Shown: piece by piece, positions 26,055-35,400 of the stretch
How positions within the stretch are numbered: the stretch's first letter is position 1
How the letters are laid out: each line of letters begins with the position of its first letter
Assembly (NCBI RefSeq): GCF_001590925.1
Contig: NZ_BCTU01000001.1
Location: 332,711-396,710, forward strand
Direction of reading: 5' to 3'
DNA: 64,000 nucleotides
Source: Serratia plymuthica NBRC 102599
Lineage (GTDB): Bacteria; Pseudomonadota; Gammaproteobacteria; Enterobacterales; Enterobacteriaceae
Program-made: the position numbers and the translations under genes
The notes under the pieces: model-generated
The model's database searches: none
What the model saw: the letters and a program-made list of their open reading frames with translations, nothing else
Told to the model about the DNA's origin: nothing

Positions 26055-26486
26055 ATGAGCCAGATAACCATTTACCATAACCCGGCCTGCGGCACCTCGC
26101 GCAATACGCTGGCATTGATCCGTAACAGCGGCGTGGAGCCTGCGGTGATCTTGTATCTGGAGACGCCGCCCAGCCGTGACCAATTGGTCAAACTGATTGC
26201 CGATATGGGCATTTCCGTGCGCGAGTTGCTGCGCAAAAACGTCGAACCTTACCAACAACTGGGGCTGACGGACGCACAGTGGAGCGATGCTCAACTGATC
26301 GACTTTATGTTGCAGCAGCCGATTTTGATTAACCGGCCGATAGTAGTGACGCCGTTAGGCACGCGGCTGTGCCGTCCGTCGGAGGCGGTGCTGGATATCC
26401 TGCCGGATCCCCAGCAGGGTCCGTTCAGCAAAGAAGACGGCGAGCCGGTGATTGATGCGCAGGGGCAACGAATCACGGGAAAATGA
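26055..26486 (+). CDS. arsC: ArsC glutaredoxin-dependent arsenate reductase
   Basis: 143 residues. The catalytic cysteine lies in the N-terminal YHNPACGTSRNTL motif (Cys12). The arginines of the active site are in NRPIVVTPLGTRLCRP. It reduces arsenate to arsenite for export by ArsB. The start at 26055 follows AAGAGAG, 20 bases after arsB. Confidence 0.95.
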   Translation: MSQITIYHNPACGTSRNTLALIRNSGVEPAVILYLETPPSRDQLVKLIADMGISVRELLRKNVEPYQQLGLTDAQWSDAQLIDFMLQQPILINRPIVVTPLGTRLCRPSEAVLDILPDPQQGPFSKEDGEPVIDAQGQRITGK

Positions 26487-26502
26487 CAGGCCCGCCGGCC
26501 CG

Positions 26503-27270
26503 TCAATCCTTCTCGGTGAGGAACTCGATAACGCTTTGGCCGAACGCTTCCGCGCAGGCCACGTTGGAAATATGCGAGGCCGGCAAGACGCTTAACCGGG
26601 CATGCGGCGCGTTGGCGACCAAAAATTCGGCGTCCGCCACGGTGGTGACCGGATCATGCTCCCCCGCAATGACCAACATCGGCCGCGGCATCTGGCGGGT
26701 TTGGTCACGAAGATCGGCCTGCGCCAGTGCATCGCAGCAGGCTGCGTAACCGGCGGCGTCGCCTGCTGCCAGCCCGTCAACCAGCGCAGCAACCTGCTGC
26801 GGCGAGCGCTGCAAAAAGGCTTCGGTGAACCAGCGTGAAGGGGATGCGGCGGCCACCGCCGCCAACCCCTCGCAACGCACTTGTTGCGCACGCAACTGCC
26901 AGCCTTCAGCGCTGCCGATGCGCGCGGCGGTATTCGCCACCACCAGGCGATCGATGCGTTGCGGGTGGTAGCGGTTGAGCCACAGCCCGGTCAGCCCGCC
27001 CATCGAAATGCCGCAAAAGTGGGCGCTTGGCGCACCCAGCCGGTCGAGCAGGGCGACAACGTCATTGCCCAGCGTTTCCAGCCGCAGCGGGGTTTCCGGC
27101 AAGGGGGTTGCACCGTGGCCGCGTTGGTTGTAGCGCAACACGCGAAAGTGTTCGCACCATGCCGGCAACTGCGCCTGCCACATGTCGAAGGTGGTGCCGA
27201 GCGAGTTGGACAGCACCAACAGCGGCGCACCTGCGCGGCCATCGAGGCGATAGTCGATGGCCATATTCAT
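26503..27270 (-). CDS. pcaD: 3-oxoadipate enol-lactonase
   Basis: About 255 residues, alpha/beta hydrolase: nucleophile elbow GISMGGLTG, acid in GEHDPVT, histidine in LPASHISNV. It hydrolyses beta-ketoadipate enol-lactone to beta-ketoadipate. Its ATG overlaps the pcaF stop codon in ATGA (27267-27270), giving translational coupling and supporting this start over the longer frame. Last gene of pcaIJFD. Confidence 0.92.
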   Translation of the reverse strand: MNMAIDYRLDGRAGAPLLVLSNSLGTTFDMWQAQLPAWCEHFRVLRYNQRGHGATPLPETPLRLETLGNDVVALLDRLGAPSAHFCGISMGGLTGLWLNRYHPQRIDRLVVANTAARIGSAEGWQLRAQQVRCEGLAAVAAASPSRWFTEAFLQRSPQQVAALVDGLAAGDAAGYAACCDALAQADLRDQTRQMPRPMLVIAGEHDPVTTVADAEFLVANAPHARLSVLPASHISNVACAEAFGQSVIEFLTEKD

Positions 27271-28469
27271 ACCCGCTCGATGATCAGCGCAATACCTTGG
27301 CCAACGCCGATGCACATGGTGCATAACCCGTAGCGTCCCCGTGTTTTCTGCAATTGCCAGGCGGCGTTCATCACCAGCCTGCCACCGGAAGCACCCAGCG
27401 GATGGCCCAGCGCAATCGCGCCGCCGTTTGGGTTCACCTGTGCGGCGTCGTCACTCAGTCCCAGCTCACGAGTCACCGCCAGCGCCTGCGCTGCAAAGGC
27501 TTCGTTAAGTTCGATAACGTCCATTTGATCGAGCGTCAGACCGGCGATTTTCAGCACTTTGCGCACCGCCTCTGTCGGCGCAAAGCCCATAATCGAAGGT
27601 TCAATGCCGGTCACGGCGCTGGCGACAATGCGCGCCATTGGCTCCAAGCCGTGGCGGGTTACTCCGCGCTCTCCGGCCAGCAACAGTGCGCAGGCACCGT
27701 CGTTCAGCCCGGAGGCATTACCGGCGGTGACGGTACCTTGCGGATTAACTACCGGTTTCAACTTCGCCAGTGCCTCGAGCGTAGTGGCGCGCGGATGTTC
27801 ATCCTGGCGGAACAGCAGTGGGTCGCCTTTTTTCTGCGCCAGACTGACTTCGATCAGTTGCTCGGCAAAGAAACCGCTTTCCTGGGCCGCTGCGGTGCGT
27901 TGCTGGCTGCGCAGGGCGAAAGCATCCTGATCCTGGCGGCTAATGCCAAACTTCAGGGCTACGTTTTCAGCGGTCTGCGGCATAGAGTCCACGCCGTATT
28001 GCGCCTGCATTTGCGGATTGATAAACCGCCAGCCCATGGTGGTGTCTTCTATTTTCATCGCCCGGCTAAAGGCGCTCTCCGCTTTGCCCATCACAAACGG
28101 CGCCCGCGACATGCTTTCCACGCCACCGGCAATCATCAGCTCACTTTCACCTGTCTTGATGGCGCGGGCCGCCATCGCCACAGCATCCAGGCTGGAGCCG
28201 CACAGACGATTGAGGGTGCAACCGGGGATCTGCACCGGCAGGCCGGCCAGCAGCAGCGCCATGCGTGCTACGTTGCGGTTATCTTCTCCCGCCTGGTTGG
28301 CGCAGCCGAGCAACACGTCGTCTACCGCGCTCCAGTCAAGCTGCGGGTGGCGCGCCTGTAGCGCTTTCAGCGGCAGGGCGGCCAGATCGTCGGCGCGGAC
28401 AGTGGCGAGACTGCCGTTCAGACGGCCAAAAGGCGTACGAACGGCGTCACACAGATAGGCTGGATTCAT
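27267..28469 (-). CDS. pcaF: Beta-ketoadipyl-CoA thiolase
   Basis: 400 residues of the thiolase family. The nucleophilic cysteine is in [12 protein letters not shown], and the catalytic His and Cys in [17 protein letters not shown] and [12 protein letters not shown]. It splits beta-ketoadipyl-CoA into succinyl-CoA and acetyl-CoA. The start [16 protein letters not shown] at 28469 follows GGAGA and lies inside the end of pcaJ; the longer frame to 28496 is not needed. Confidence 0.95.
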   Translation of the reverse strand: MNPAYLCDAVRTPFGRLNGSLATVRADDLAALPLKALQARHPQLDWSAVDDVLLGCANQAGEDNRNVARMALLLAGLPVQIPGCTLNRLCGSSLDAVAMAARAIKTGESELMIAGGVESMSRAPFVMGKAESAFSRAMKIEDTTMGWRFINPQMQAQYGVDSMPQTAENVALKFGISRQDQDAFALRSQQRTAAAQESGFFAEQLIEVSLAQKKGDPLLFRQDEHPRATTLEALAKLKPVVNPQGTVTAGNASGLNDGACALLLAGERGVTRHGLEPMARIVASAVTGIEPSIMGFAPTEAVRKVLKIAGLTLDQMDVIELNEAFAAQALAVTRELGLSDDAAQVNPNGGAIALGHPLGASGGRLVMNAAWQLQKTRGRYGLCTMCIGVGQGIALIIERV

Positions 28470-29127
28470 GCGTTGGTTCTCCGTGCTGAAGGACAAAGGT
28501 CAACTCGACCGGGGTGACTTCCTGTAATTGCTGCGGGGTCAGCCCGCCGAATATTTCGCGTACCACCAGGCCCTGAGGCGTAACGTCCATCACTGCCAGA
28601 TCGCTGTAGATGCGGTCAATGCAGCCGACGCCGGTCAGAGGATAGGTACAGTGGCGGACAATCTTGCATTCGCCTTTTTTGGTCAGATGCTCGGTCATCA
28701 CAAAGACCTGGCGTGCGCCAATCGCCAAATCCATCGCGCCGCCGACTGCCGGAATGGCCCCCGGTGCGCCGGTGCTCCAGTTGGCCAGATCGCCCTGTTC
28801 GGAGACCTGATAAGCACCCAGTACGCAGATATCCAGGTGGCCGCCGCGCATCATGGCGAAAGAGTCGCCGTGATGGAAAAAGCAACCGCCTTTCAGCAGT
28901 GTGACCGGCTGTTTGCCGGCGTTGATCAGATCAGGATCCTCCAGCCCCTCTGCCGGTGCAGGGCCCATGCCGAGGATGCCGTTTTCGCTGTGCAGGAAAA
29001 TTTCTTTGTCCGTCGGCAGGTAGTTGGCGATCTGCGTCGGGATGCCGATGCCCAGATTCACATAGGCGCCTTCCGGGATGTCGCGCGCAATGCGCTCGGC
29101 CAACTGCTGATGAGTGAGTTTTGACAT
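28447..29127 (-). CDS. pcaJ: 3-oxoadipate CoA-transferase subunit B
   Basis: 226 residues. The CoA-transferase family I beta-subunit carries the catalytic glutamate in SENGILGMGP and the GGAMDLA motif. With PcaI it transfers CoA from succinyl-CoA to beta-ketoadipate. It is 11 bases downstream of pcaI and overlaps pcaF by 23 bases. Confidence 0.95.
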   Translation of the reverse strand: MSKLTHQQLAERIARDIPEGAYVNLGIGIPTQIANYLPTDKEIFLHSENGILGMGPAPAEGLEDPDLINAGKQPVTLLKGGCFFHHGDSFAMMRGGHLDICVLGAYQVSEQGDLANWSTGAPGAIPAVGGAMDLAIGARQVFVMTEHLTKKGECKIVRHCTYPLTGVGCIDRIYSDLAVMDVTPQGLVVREIFGGLTPQQLQEVTPVELTFVLQHGEPTHESSLSV

Positions 29128-29138
29128 AAGTCCGTTCC

Positions 29139-29825
29139 TTAAGCCGACAGTTGCGCTGCGCTTGCCGGGGAAGTTACCAGGCGTTGCACGAAGATCCCCG
29201 GCGTGATGATGGTTTCAGGATCCAACTGGCCCAGGGGCACCAGCTGATTGATTTCAGCGATGGTGCAATGGGCGGCCATCGCCATGATCGGCCCGAAGTT
29301 GCGCCCGGTTTTGGAATACAGCAGGTTGCCCCAGCGGTCGCCTTTTTCAGCCTTGATCAGAGCAAAATCGGCCTTTAGCGGCAGTTCGAATACGTACTGG
29401 CGGCCGTCTATCTCACGGGTTTCCTTGCCTTCCGCCAGTTTGGTGCCGTAACCGGTCGGCGTGTAGAAGCCGCCGAGGCCGGAACCGCCGGCCTGAATGC
29501 GGGCGGCCAGATTGCCCTGAGGGATCAGCTCCAGTTCCAGTTCGCCGCGGCGGTACAAATCGTCAAATACCCAGGAGTCGGACTGGCGCGGGAAAGAGCA
29601 CACCACTTTGCGCACGCAGCCGGCCTTCAGCAGCGCGGCCAGGCCGAAATCCCCGTTACCGGCGTTATTGCTGATCAGCGTCAGCTCGCGCGGGCGGTGG
29701 CGGATCAGCGCATCCAGCAGGGCGCAGGGTTGGCCGGCAGGGCCAAAACCACCGACCATGAGGGTGGCGCCATCCGGTATATCGGCGACGGCGGCGTCTG
29801 CGGATGCCACGTTTTTATCGATCAT
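29139..29825 (-). CDS. pcaI: 3-oxoadipate CoA-transferase subunit A
   Basis: 228 residues. CoA-transferase family I alpha-subunit with the glycine-rich DGATLMVGGFGPAGQP motif and YSKTGRNFGP. First gene of the pcaIJFD operon for the last steps of protocatechuate/catechol breakdown; the upstream ring-cleavage genes are not in this window. Divergent from pcaR, with PcaR-like sites between. Confidence 0.95.
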   Translation of the reverse strand: MIDKNVASADAAVADIPDGATLMVGGFGPAGQPCALLDALIRHRPRELTLISNNAGNGDFGLAALLKAGCVRKVVCSFPRQSDSWVFDDLYRRGELELELIPQGNLAARIQAGGSGLGGFYTPTGYGTKLAEGKETREIDGRQYVFELPLKADFALIKAEKGDRWGNLLYSKTGRNFGPIMAMAAHCTIAEINQLVPLGQLDPETIITPGIFVQRLVTSPASAAQLSA

Positions 29826-29910
29826 CAGCTCTCCTGAGTAGGCTACGGTTAATTCAGCGTCACACTTACTGGTTCTGGCTCTAAATTAAATGATGAAAAA
29901 TACAGCGACA

Positions 29911-29946
29911 AGTGCGAATATCAGCGTATTGTGCGATTATCGAAAC
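29911..29946. promoter_or_regulatory. PcaR operator candidate
   Basis: GTGCGATTATCGAAAC (29931-29946) is, read on the other strand, nearly the PcaR site GTTCGATAATCGCAC that I remember from Pseudomonas. A second copy of the first half, GTGCGAATATCAGC (from 29912), lies 19 bp away as a direct repeat. Both are in the pcaR-pcaI intergenic region. Confidence 0.6.
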
Positions 29947-30071
29947 ATTGGTGGTTGAGCTGCTCATTTTGTGATGCAGGTAACTAAATCGATATTTGGC
30001 GTTGTTTCGGCACTGTTTTAGGCACTTCGGGCGTATCAACCCAGGCGTCATCGAAAGAAGGGAGGATCAGG

Positions 30072-30908
30072 ATGGGTGATGTTTCGGAATTTGGCGGCGG
30101 GGAGTTGCGCCGGCTGCAGGAGATCGGCGATTTAAGCAACGAGAGGTACAAGGGCGATCCCAACTTTATGGCTTCGCTGGCCCGGGGGTTAGAGGTGTTG
30201 CAGGCCTTCCAGCCGCAGTATTCGCAGATGTCGGTTTCCGAAATCAGCCAGATTACCGGTATTCCGCGCGCTGCGGTGCGCCGTTGCCTGTACACTCTGC
30301 GGGCGCTGGGTTTTGTGCATTGCCCCGACGGCCGACATTATCGGTTGCTGCCTCGGGTGCTGACCATCGGCCACGCTTATCTTTCCTCTTCCGAACTGGC
30401 GAAGGCGGCGCAGAATTCGCTGGATTACCTTAGCAAGCTGCTCAACGAGTCCTGCTCGGTGGCAACGCTCGACGGCGACAACATTTTGTATATCGCTCGC
30501 GCCTCGGTGAAGCGCATCATGACGATTGATCTGGGGCGCGGCAGCCGCTTGCCGGCCTACGCCACGTCAATGGGGCTGGTTTTGCTCAGTGCGCTGAATG
30601 AGGAACAACTGGAGGATTATCTGTCGCGGGTGAGCTTCGAACCACTGACCGAGCACACCGTGACCAGCGCGGAACAGTTGCGTGAACAGTTGGCGAAAGT
30701 GCGCAGGCAGGGGTATGCCATCAACGATCAGCAACTGGAGATTGGCCTGCGTTCGATTGCGGTGCCGATGCATTCGCGCAAGGGCGGCGGCGTGGTGGCG
30801 GCAATGAACGTGGGGGTCAATGCTTCGCAAATTTCCTCGGCGGAGCTGCGTGAACGGGTGCTGCCACAGCTGCAACGCGCGGCGATGGAACTGGCGCTGC
30901 TGCTGTAG
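30072..30908 (+). CDS. pcaR: PcaR-type IclR-family regulator
   Basis: 278 residues. An IclR winged helix-turn-helix (EISQITGIPRAAVRRCLYTL) follows a 30-residue N-terminal extension. The effector domain carries IARASVKRIMTIDLGRGSRL and ends with a run of leucines. PcaR/PcaU proteins activate pca genes with beta-ketoadipate or protocatechuate. Divergent position from pcaI supports the specific call. Confidence 0.88.
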   Translation: MGDVSEFGGGELRRLQEIGDLSNERYKGDPNFMASLARGLEVLQAFQPQYSQMSVSEISQITGIPRAAVRRCLYTLRALGFVHCPDGRHYRLLPRVLTIGHAYLSSSELAKAAQNSLDYLSKLLNESCSVATLDGDNILYIARASVKRIMTIDLGRGSRLPAYATSMGLVLLSALNEEQLEDYLSRVSFEPLTEHTVTSAEQLREQLAKVRRQGYAINDQQLEIGLRSIAVPMHSRKGGGVVAAMNVGVNASQISSAELRERVLPQLQRAAMELALLL

Positions 30909-31005
30909 CCGCTTTGTGAGTCTGCCCATAATTACGATGAAACAGTTCCGCGCTTATAAAACAAAAGGTGTCGGGCTAGTGATTGCGTTAATTACTAAAG
31001 ATGCA

Positions 31006-31401
31006 TCACTTGTCAAGTGTTATATTACCCCGTGCATCAGATGAAATCGAAAACTCTGCCGTAATCAAATGTGAATCATTTGGATTTAACGAATTCACAT
31101 CATAGGCTAACGAATAGTGTTTTTTAGGCTGGAAAATATAACCAAATACAGGTAGGCATTTACCTTTTTCGCTATATTCAGGCATGTCATCAAGCGTTTT
31201 AATTAGTTTGTCGCCTGTATCACTGTAAATTTGAATGGCTGTAATTTTCTCTCCAGGGTTCATTGGAGACACCACACAGATTCCGTTATCTTTAACCGTT
31301 ATGGTTGTAGGGATACGTGAAACCACTTTATCACCGAGGCCAGGGCATCCTGCCAATAAAAATACGGCCGCTAAAAGAAAAAAATCCTTCATACCTATCA
31401 T
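31006..31401 (-). CDS. Lipoprotein, probable immunity to the adjacent metallopeptidase
   Basis: 131 residues. A lipobox LLAGC puts the lipidated cysteine at position 19, so the mature protein is membrane-anchored in the periplasm. The rest is beta-rich. It resembles small proteins annotated as T6SS-immunity periplasmic lipoproteins in enterobacteria; this is from memory. Its ATG overlaps the stop of the upstream metallopeptidase gene by four bases (ATGA). The AT-rich composition differs from the pca operon next door, suggesting transfer. Confidence 0.65.
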   Translation of the reverse strand: MIGMKDFFLLAAVFLLAGCPGLGDKVVSRIPTTITVKDNGICVVSPMNPGEKITAIQIYSDTGDKLIKTLDDMPEYSEKGKCLPVFGYIFQPKKHYSLAYDVNSLNPNDSHLITAEFSISSDARGNITLDK

Positions 31402-31940
31402 GATCTCTTGCCCATAATGATTTTCTGATAGAGCGAGTTAATATCACGCAAGCTATCAGTTCCCTTGTATTTCCCCATGCGCCCTGGTTTCTGATAGTAA
31501 CGCCAAGTCTCAATACCATAGACTAACAACAGCCAATAGTCAGCCATAATCGAGGCTTGTTGTTCCAGTGAGTAATCAGTAATTTTTTGTTTATCAAGGC
31601 AGTAATAATAATCAGCGGCCCAACTAAACAAACCACGCATCCGTACCCATTGCCCATGCTGGTGTTGCCACACATGGCCTAGCTCATGAATAAAGAGGTG
31701 CTTGTCTTCGATAAAAACCGTATTTGCGGAAAAATCCTCTCTGTACAATTCTTGTCTGAACCATAACTCTCCGTTCGGAGTCATAGCATAATCTTTGTTT
31801 TGCAGCCCAAACGGAAGATAACTGTCACAGTGGATCCAGATGCGACTGTACGCAATAGCATCAGCATAGACCCGCCGAGCCATTGCAATTTCACCCAACG
31901 TCATACGCCGCAGTTTTCCTTCCTCTGTTTGTACACTCAC
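31398..31940 (-). CDS. Stand-alone HExxH zinc metallopeptidase, candidate T6SS effector
   Basis: 180 residues, no signal peptide. The motif FIHELGHVWQHQ puts zinc ligands at His85 and His89 with catalytic Glu86, and Glu126 (in SLEQQAS) may be the third ligand. This layout recalls the C-terminal peptidase domain of VgrG2b of Pseudomonas, whose target is periplasmic. Coupled to a downstream lipoprotein gene, it reads as effector plus immunity. No vgrG, PAAR or other T6SS gene is nearby. The alternative is an orphan toxin tail or an ordinary cytosolic peptidase. Confidence 0.65.
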   Translation of the reverse strand: MSVQTEEGKLRRMTLGEIAMARRVYADAIAYSRIWIHCDSYLPFGLQNKDYAMTPNGELWFRQELYREDFSANTVFIEDKHLFIHELGHVWQHQHGQWVRMRGLFSWAADYYYCLDKQKITDYSLEQQASIMADYWLLLVYGIETWRYYQKPGRMGKYKGTDSLRDINSLYQKIIMGKRS

Positions 31941-32482
31941 ATTTCACTCCATGATGTTCGTTTACGGGTATTGGTCGCTAAAATATGGAAAAATTTACAC
32001 ACTAAGTTCCATTTTATGAATTTGATTAACACCAAATTAATCAGCATATTAGTGAGGGTTTGAGAGGGTTTTCCATAGCCTTTTATCTAGGTGATGCCGT
32101 GGAAATGAAAATTAACCCATCCTTTGGTTGAATTTCTATCATACCCCGATAGTTATTAATTAACTAGGATGTTTATTTCATGAATAATTACATTTGAATT
32201 TATAAAAAGTAATTTATGTGCCTTATTTAGTGATGAGGTGTTTATTAATGGTTTGCCGCGCCATTAATAAACTGAATGTGAAAATGTTCAGGTAGGACGA
32301 TTTTAATTAAAATGCGTCAATCCCCGAGCGGTGGATGCCTCTCAGAGGGCGTTTTGAGGTGACGTTTATAATAAACCCCCCCGACCATCAAGGCTGAGGG
32401 GTAGTTAAGATGTCCGAAACTCGCTATCAGATTAATCGTTCTGCGGAATTTCACCCGGCGATCATGCCAAATCCTGTGCACA
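31941..32482. other. Gene-free AT-rich stretch
   Basis: No gene is supported in this 540-bp stretch. It holds the likely promoter of the metallopeptidase operon, a perfect inverted repeat at 32240-32272 and, toward the right end, a CCCC/GGGG imperfect hairpin (about 32373-32403) that may end the long kinase transcript. Confidence 0.5.
32240..32272. repeat. Perfect 12-bp inverted repeat
   Basis: GTTTATTAATGG (32240-32251) and CCATTAATAAAC (32261-32272) with a 9-base loop. No T run follows, so an operator or a recombination/insertion scar is as likely as a terminator. Confidence 0.5.
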
Positions 32483-35400
32483 TTACGGCTTAATCGCGCT
32501 TTCACTGCCGCTGATTGGCAACACAAAACTGAAGCAACTGCCGCAGGGTTCCGCCGCCTGCGCTTTCAGCGCGCCCCGATGGCGTTCAATAATGGCGTGG
32601 CTGATGGTCAACCCCATCCCCATTCCTTGTGCTTTTGTGGTGTAGAAAGAATCGAAAACCCGTTCCATTACGTCAGGATCCAGCCCGACGCCGTTGTCCA
32701 TTATGCGTAGCTCAACCCTGCCGTCATCTGGGTTCAACGTGGTTATCCTAAGCGTTCGCGCACGATCGCTCACTTCCGACAGGGCTTCTATCGCGTTCAT
32801 CACCAGGTTAATCAACACCTGCTGGATCTGAACGCTATCGCCAAAGATGAAGCTGTCGGCGGCCTTCAGTTCATACTCAACCGCCACGCGGCGCTGCTCA
32901 ATTTCGCTGCGCGACAGGGTCATGATATGGCGGACAAGATAGTGCAGATCGATACGAGAAAAGACCGGCTCCTGCTTGCGCGTCAGGGTTTGCAGGCTGC
33001 GAATGATTTCACCTGCGCGCTGGCCTTCTGTAATGATCTCCTCCAGCCCCGTACGAATATTGTCATGCCGGACAGGGTCGTGGTTCAACCAGCGCAGGCT
33101 TGCCCCGGCATTCGAGACAATCGACATCAAGGGTTGATTGATTTCGTGCGCAATGGACGAGGTCAACTGGCCGACGGTGGTCGCGCGGGAAACGCGGGCC
33201 AGCTCGGCCTGGGCCACTCTGACGGCGTCTTCCGTCTGCCGCTGAGCAGTAATGTCGGTGATGGTGCCGTAGTATTCGTAGACCTCGGTGCCCACGCCGA
33301 CCGGGTTACCGATGCCCAATATGTAGCGGCAAACGCCATCCGCGCTCATGATGCGAAACTCGGCCCTGAGGGGCTGCCCGTCTCTCACCCCGTCGGTGAC
33401 GACGGTGCTGACTCGCGCATAGTCGTCCGGGTGAACGAAGGTAAGAAACTCGGCCATAGAAATCATTTTCTGCTTTTCGGGCAGGCCGAGAATACGGGCA
33501 TATTCTTCGGACATGAACATCAGATCCTGCTCCAGCTCCCAGCGCCAACTGCCGGTATGACTGATCTGCTCGCCCAGCATCAGCGAGGTCTGGCTTGCTC
33601 TGAGCTCTTTCTCCACTCGCCTGCGCTGAATGTTCTCCTCAAGCAATTCGGCATACAGTCTTGCGGTTTCGAGCGATACTGCGGCATGCGCGCCGAGCAG
33701 GTTAACCACTTTCGAATGCTCGGCGGTGAAGATTTCAGGCATTAAGCGGTTTTCGAGGTACAACACGCCGACCAGCCGCGCCTGCTTGAACATCGGCACG
33801 CACAAAACGGCGGCGCCGGAAGTCACGAGGTAAGGATCCTGTGAGAAAGGGCTGAATTCTTCCGGCTTGCCGGTGCGTATTTCTTGCCCGGTGCGGATCA
33901 CGGCGGACAGTATCGACAGCGGCATGTCGGTGGCCATCGGCACATCTTTTATAATCCGTACCCTGACGCCGTCGCTGCCGGTATAGGCGCTCGCCTCGAT
34001 TTCAGGAATGTTGTTATCCAATATGCGGATCAACAGGCCGCGCTGGGCACCGGCACGTTCCAGCAGCATGGTCATCAGTATCTGAATAAGCCGTTCCAGA
34101 TTGATCTCTTCAGACAGGGCACGCGATGCTTTGATGACACTCTGCAGATCGCGGATTTCTTCATTCTGGGCAAAGGCGATGGTGTCATAAGGCGTTGCCT
34201 GGCCAGGGGACACCAGATGGGGATAAGCCTGCTTCAGCTGATTCACCTTGGCCTGCGCACCTGCGCGCCCCCATGCCGCCATTGCGCCCCGAAAGTGAGC
34301 ATCGGCGGCAGTATGGTAGCCGCAACTGAGCGCGAAGCGACCCGCGAGTTCATGAGCCAGCGCATTGCTGGGGTTGAAACCCGAGTCCCGCGAGAGCCTT
34401 ACCGCTTTTTCATACTGTTCGAGTGCAATGCTGTTCATGCCGTCAAGGCGGACAATCTCCGCATACACCAGCGCCTCTTTGTCGGCGAATGTGCCCGGAT
34501 TAATGCGCGCCCAGAGCGCGATTTTGTCATGGTGCTTTTGCAGTTTCCGCCGGTGTTCAACGGAGAAGGTATCCGGTGTCAGTTGAGCGCTTAACGTCAG
34601 CGCGCTGTACAGATGCAAATCCAGCAGGTGGATATGCCCCGGCGCAGACCAGGAAAAGGACTCAGCTTGTTTCAGCGACTCTTCCGCCTGCGGGTATTCG
34701 CCGGCGACAAAATGCGTCATGCCCCGATACAGCCAGAACCAGAACATCATGGTGGACATTTGCTGCGGCGCCTGTTCCGGCGCGGTCGGCAGCAGCGAGT
34801 CAGGCAGCGCATCCATGCCGCCCCAGGCTCCTGGCGATACCCCGCGCAAATGCTCAACATAATGCCGCTGGATCAACATAATGCGCTCAACGTCCGGAAA
34901 ATGGGATTTCCGCACAAAGGCCAGCCCCCGTTCGATGCTGATCAGCACGTTATCCAGATGATCGCCGCGGCTTAAAAAGTTAATGATCTGATGACAGGCG
35001 GCAAAAGAGGCGACGGTTAGATCACCGTGCGTCACCGCCGCCGTGAAGCAGGCTTTGGCGCATTCGGTGGTGTAGGAGAGCGGCTGGGTCCAGACGCTCA
35101 ACTGATCGAGCGGCAGCAGCGTTTTCGCTTCGTAAACGCTGTAACCGTGGCGCGTCACGAGTTCACGGGCCAGTACCGCGTATTTAAAGCCCAACCGATA
35201 TTCGTCATAGCGGTGACCAATCAGCACGCCAAACCAGCCCATCGCCGACGTTGAGGCGCCGGTAATGCCGTGTTCCAGCGTCAGATGCAGCATCTGGCAC
35301 AGCAACATGAAGTGCAGACGTGGGCTGATGAAGCTGGCGGACAGACCGGCACGGGCCAGCAAACTCATCGCGGCTTCCGTTTCAGGACTGGCCATGAGCG

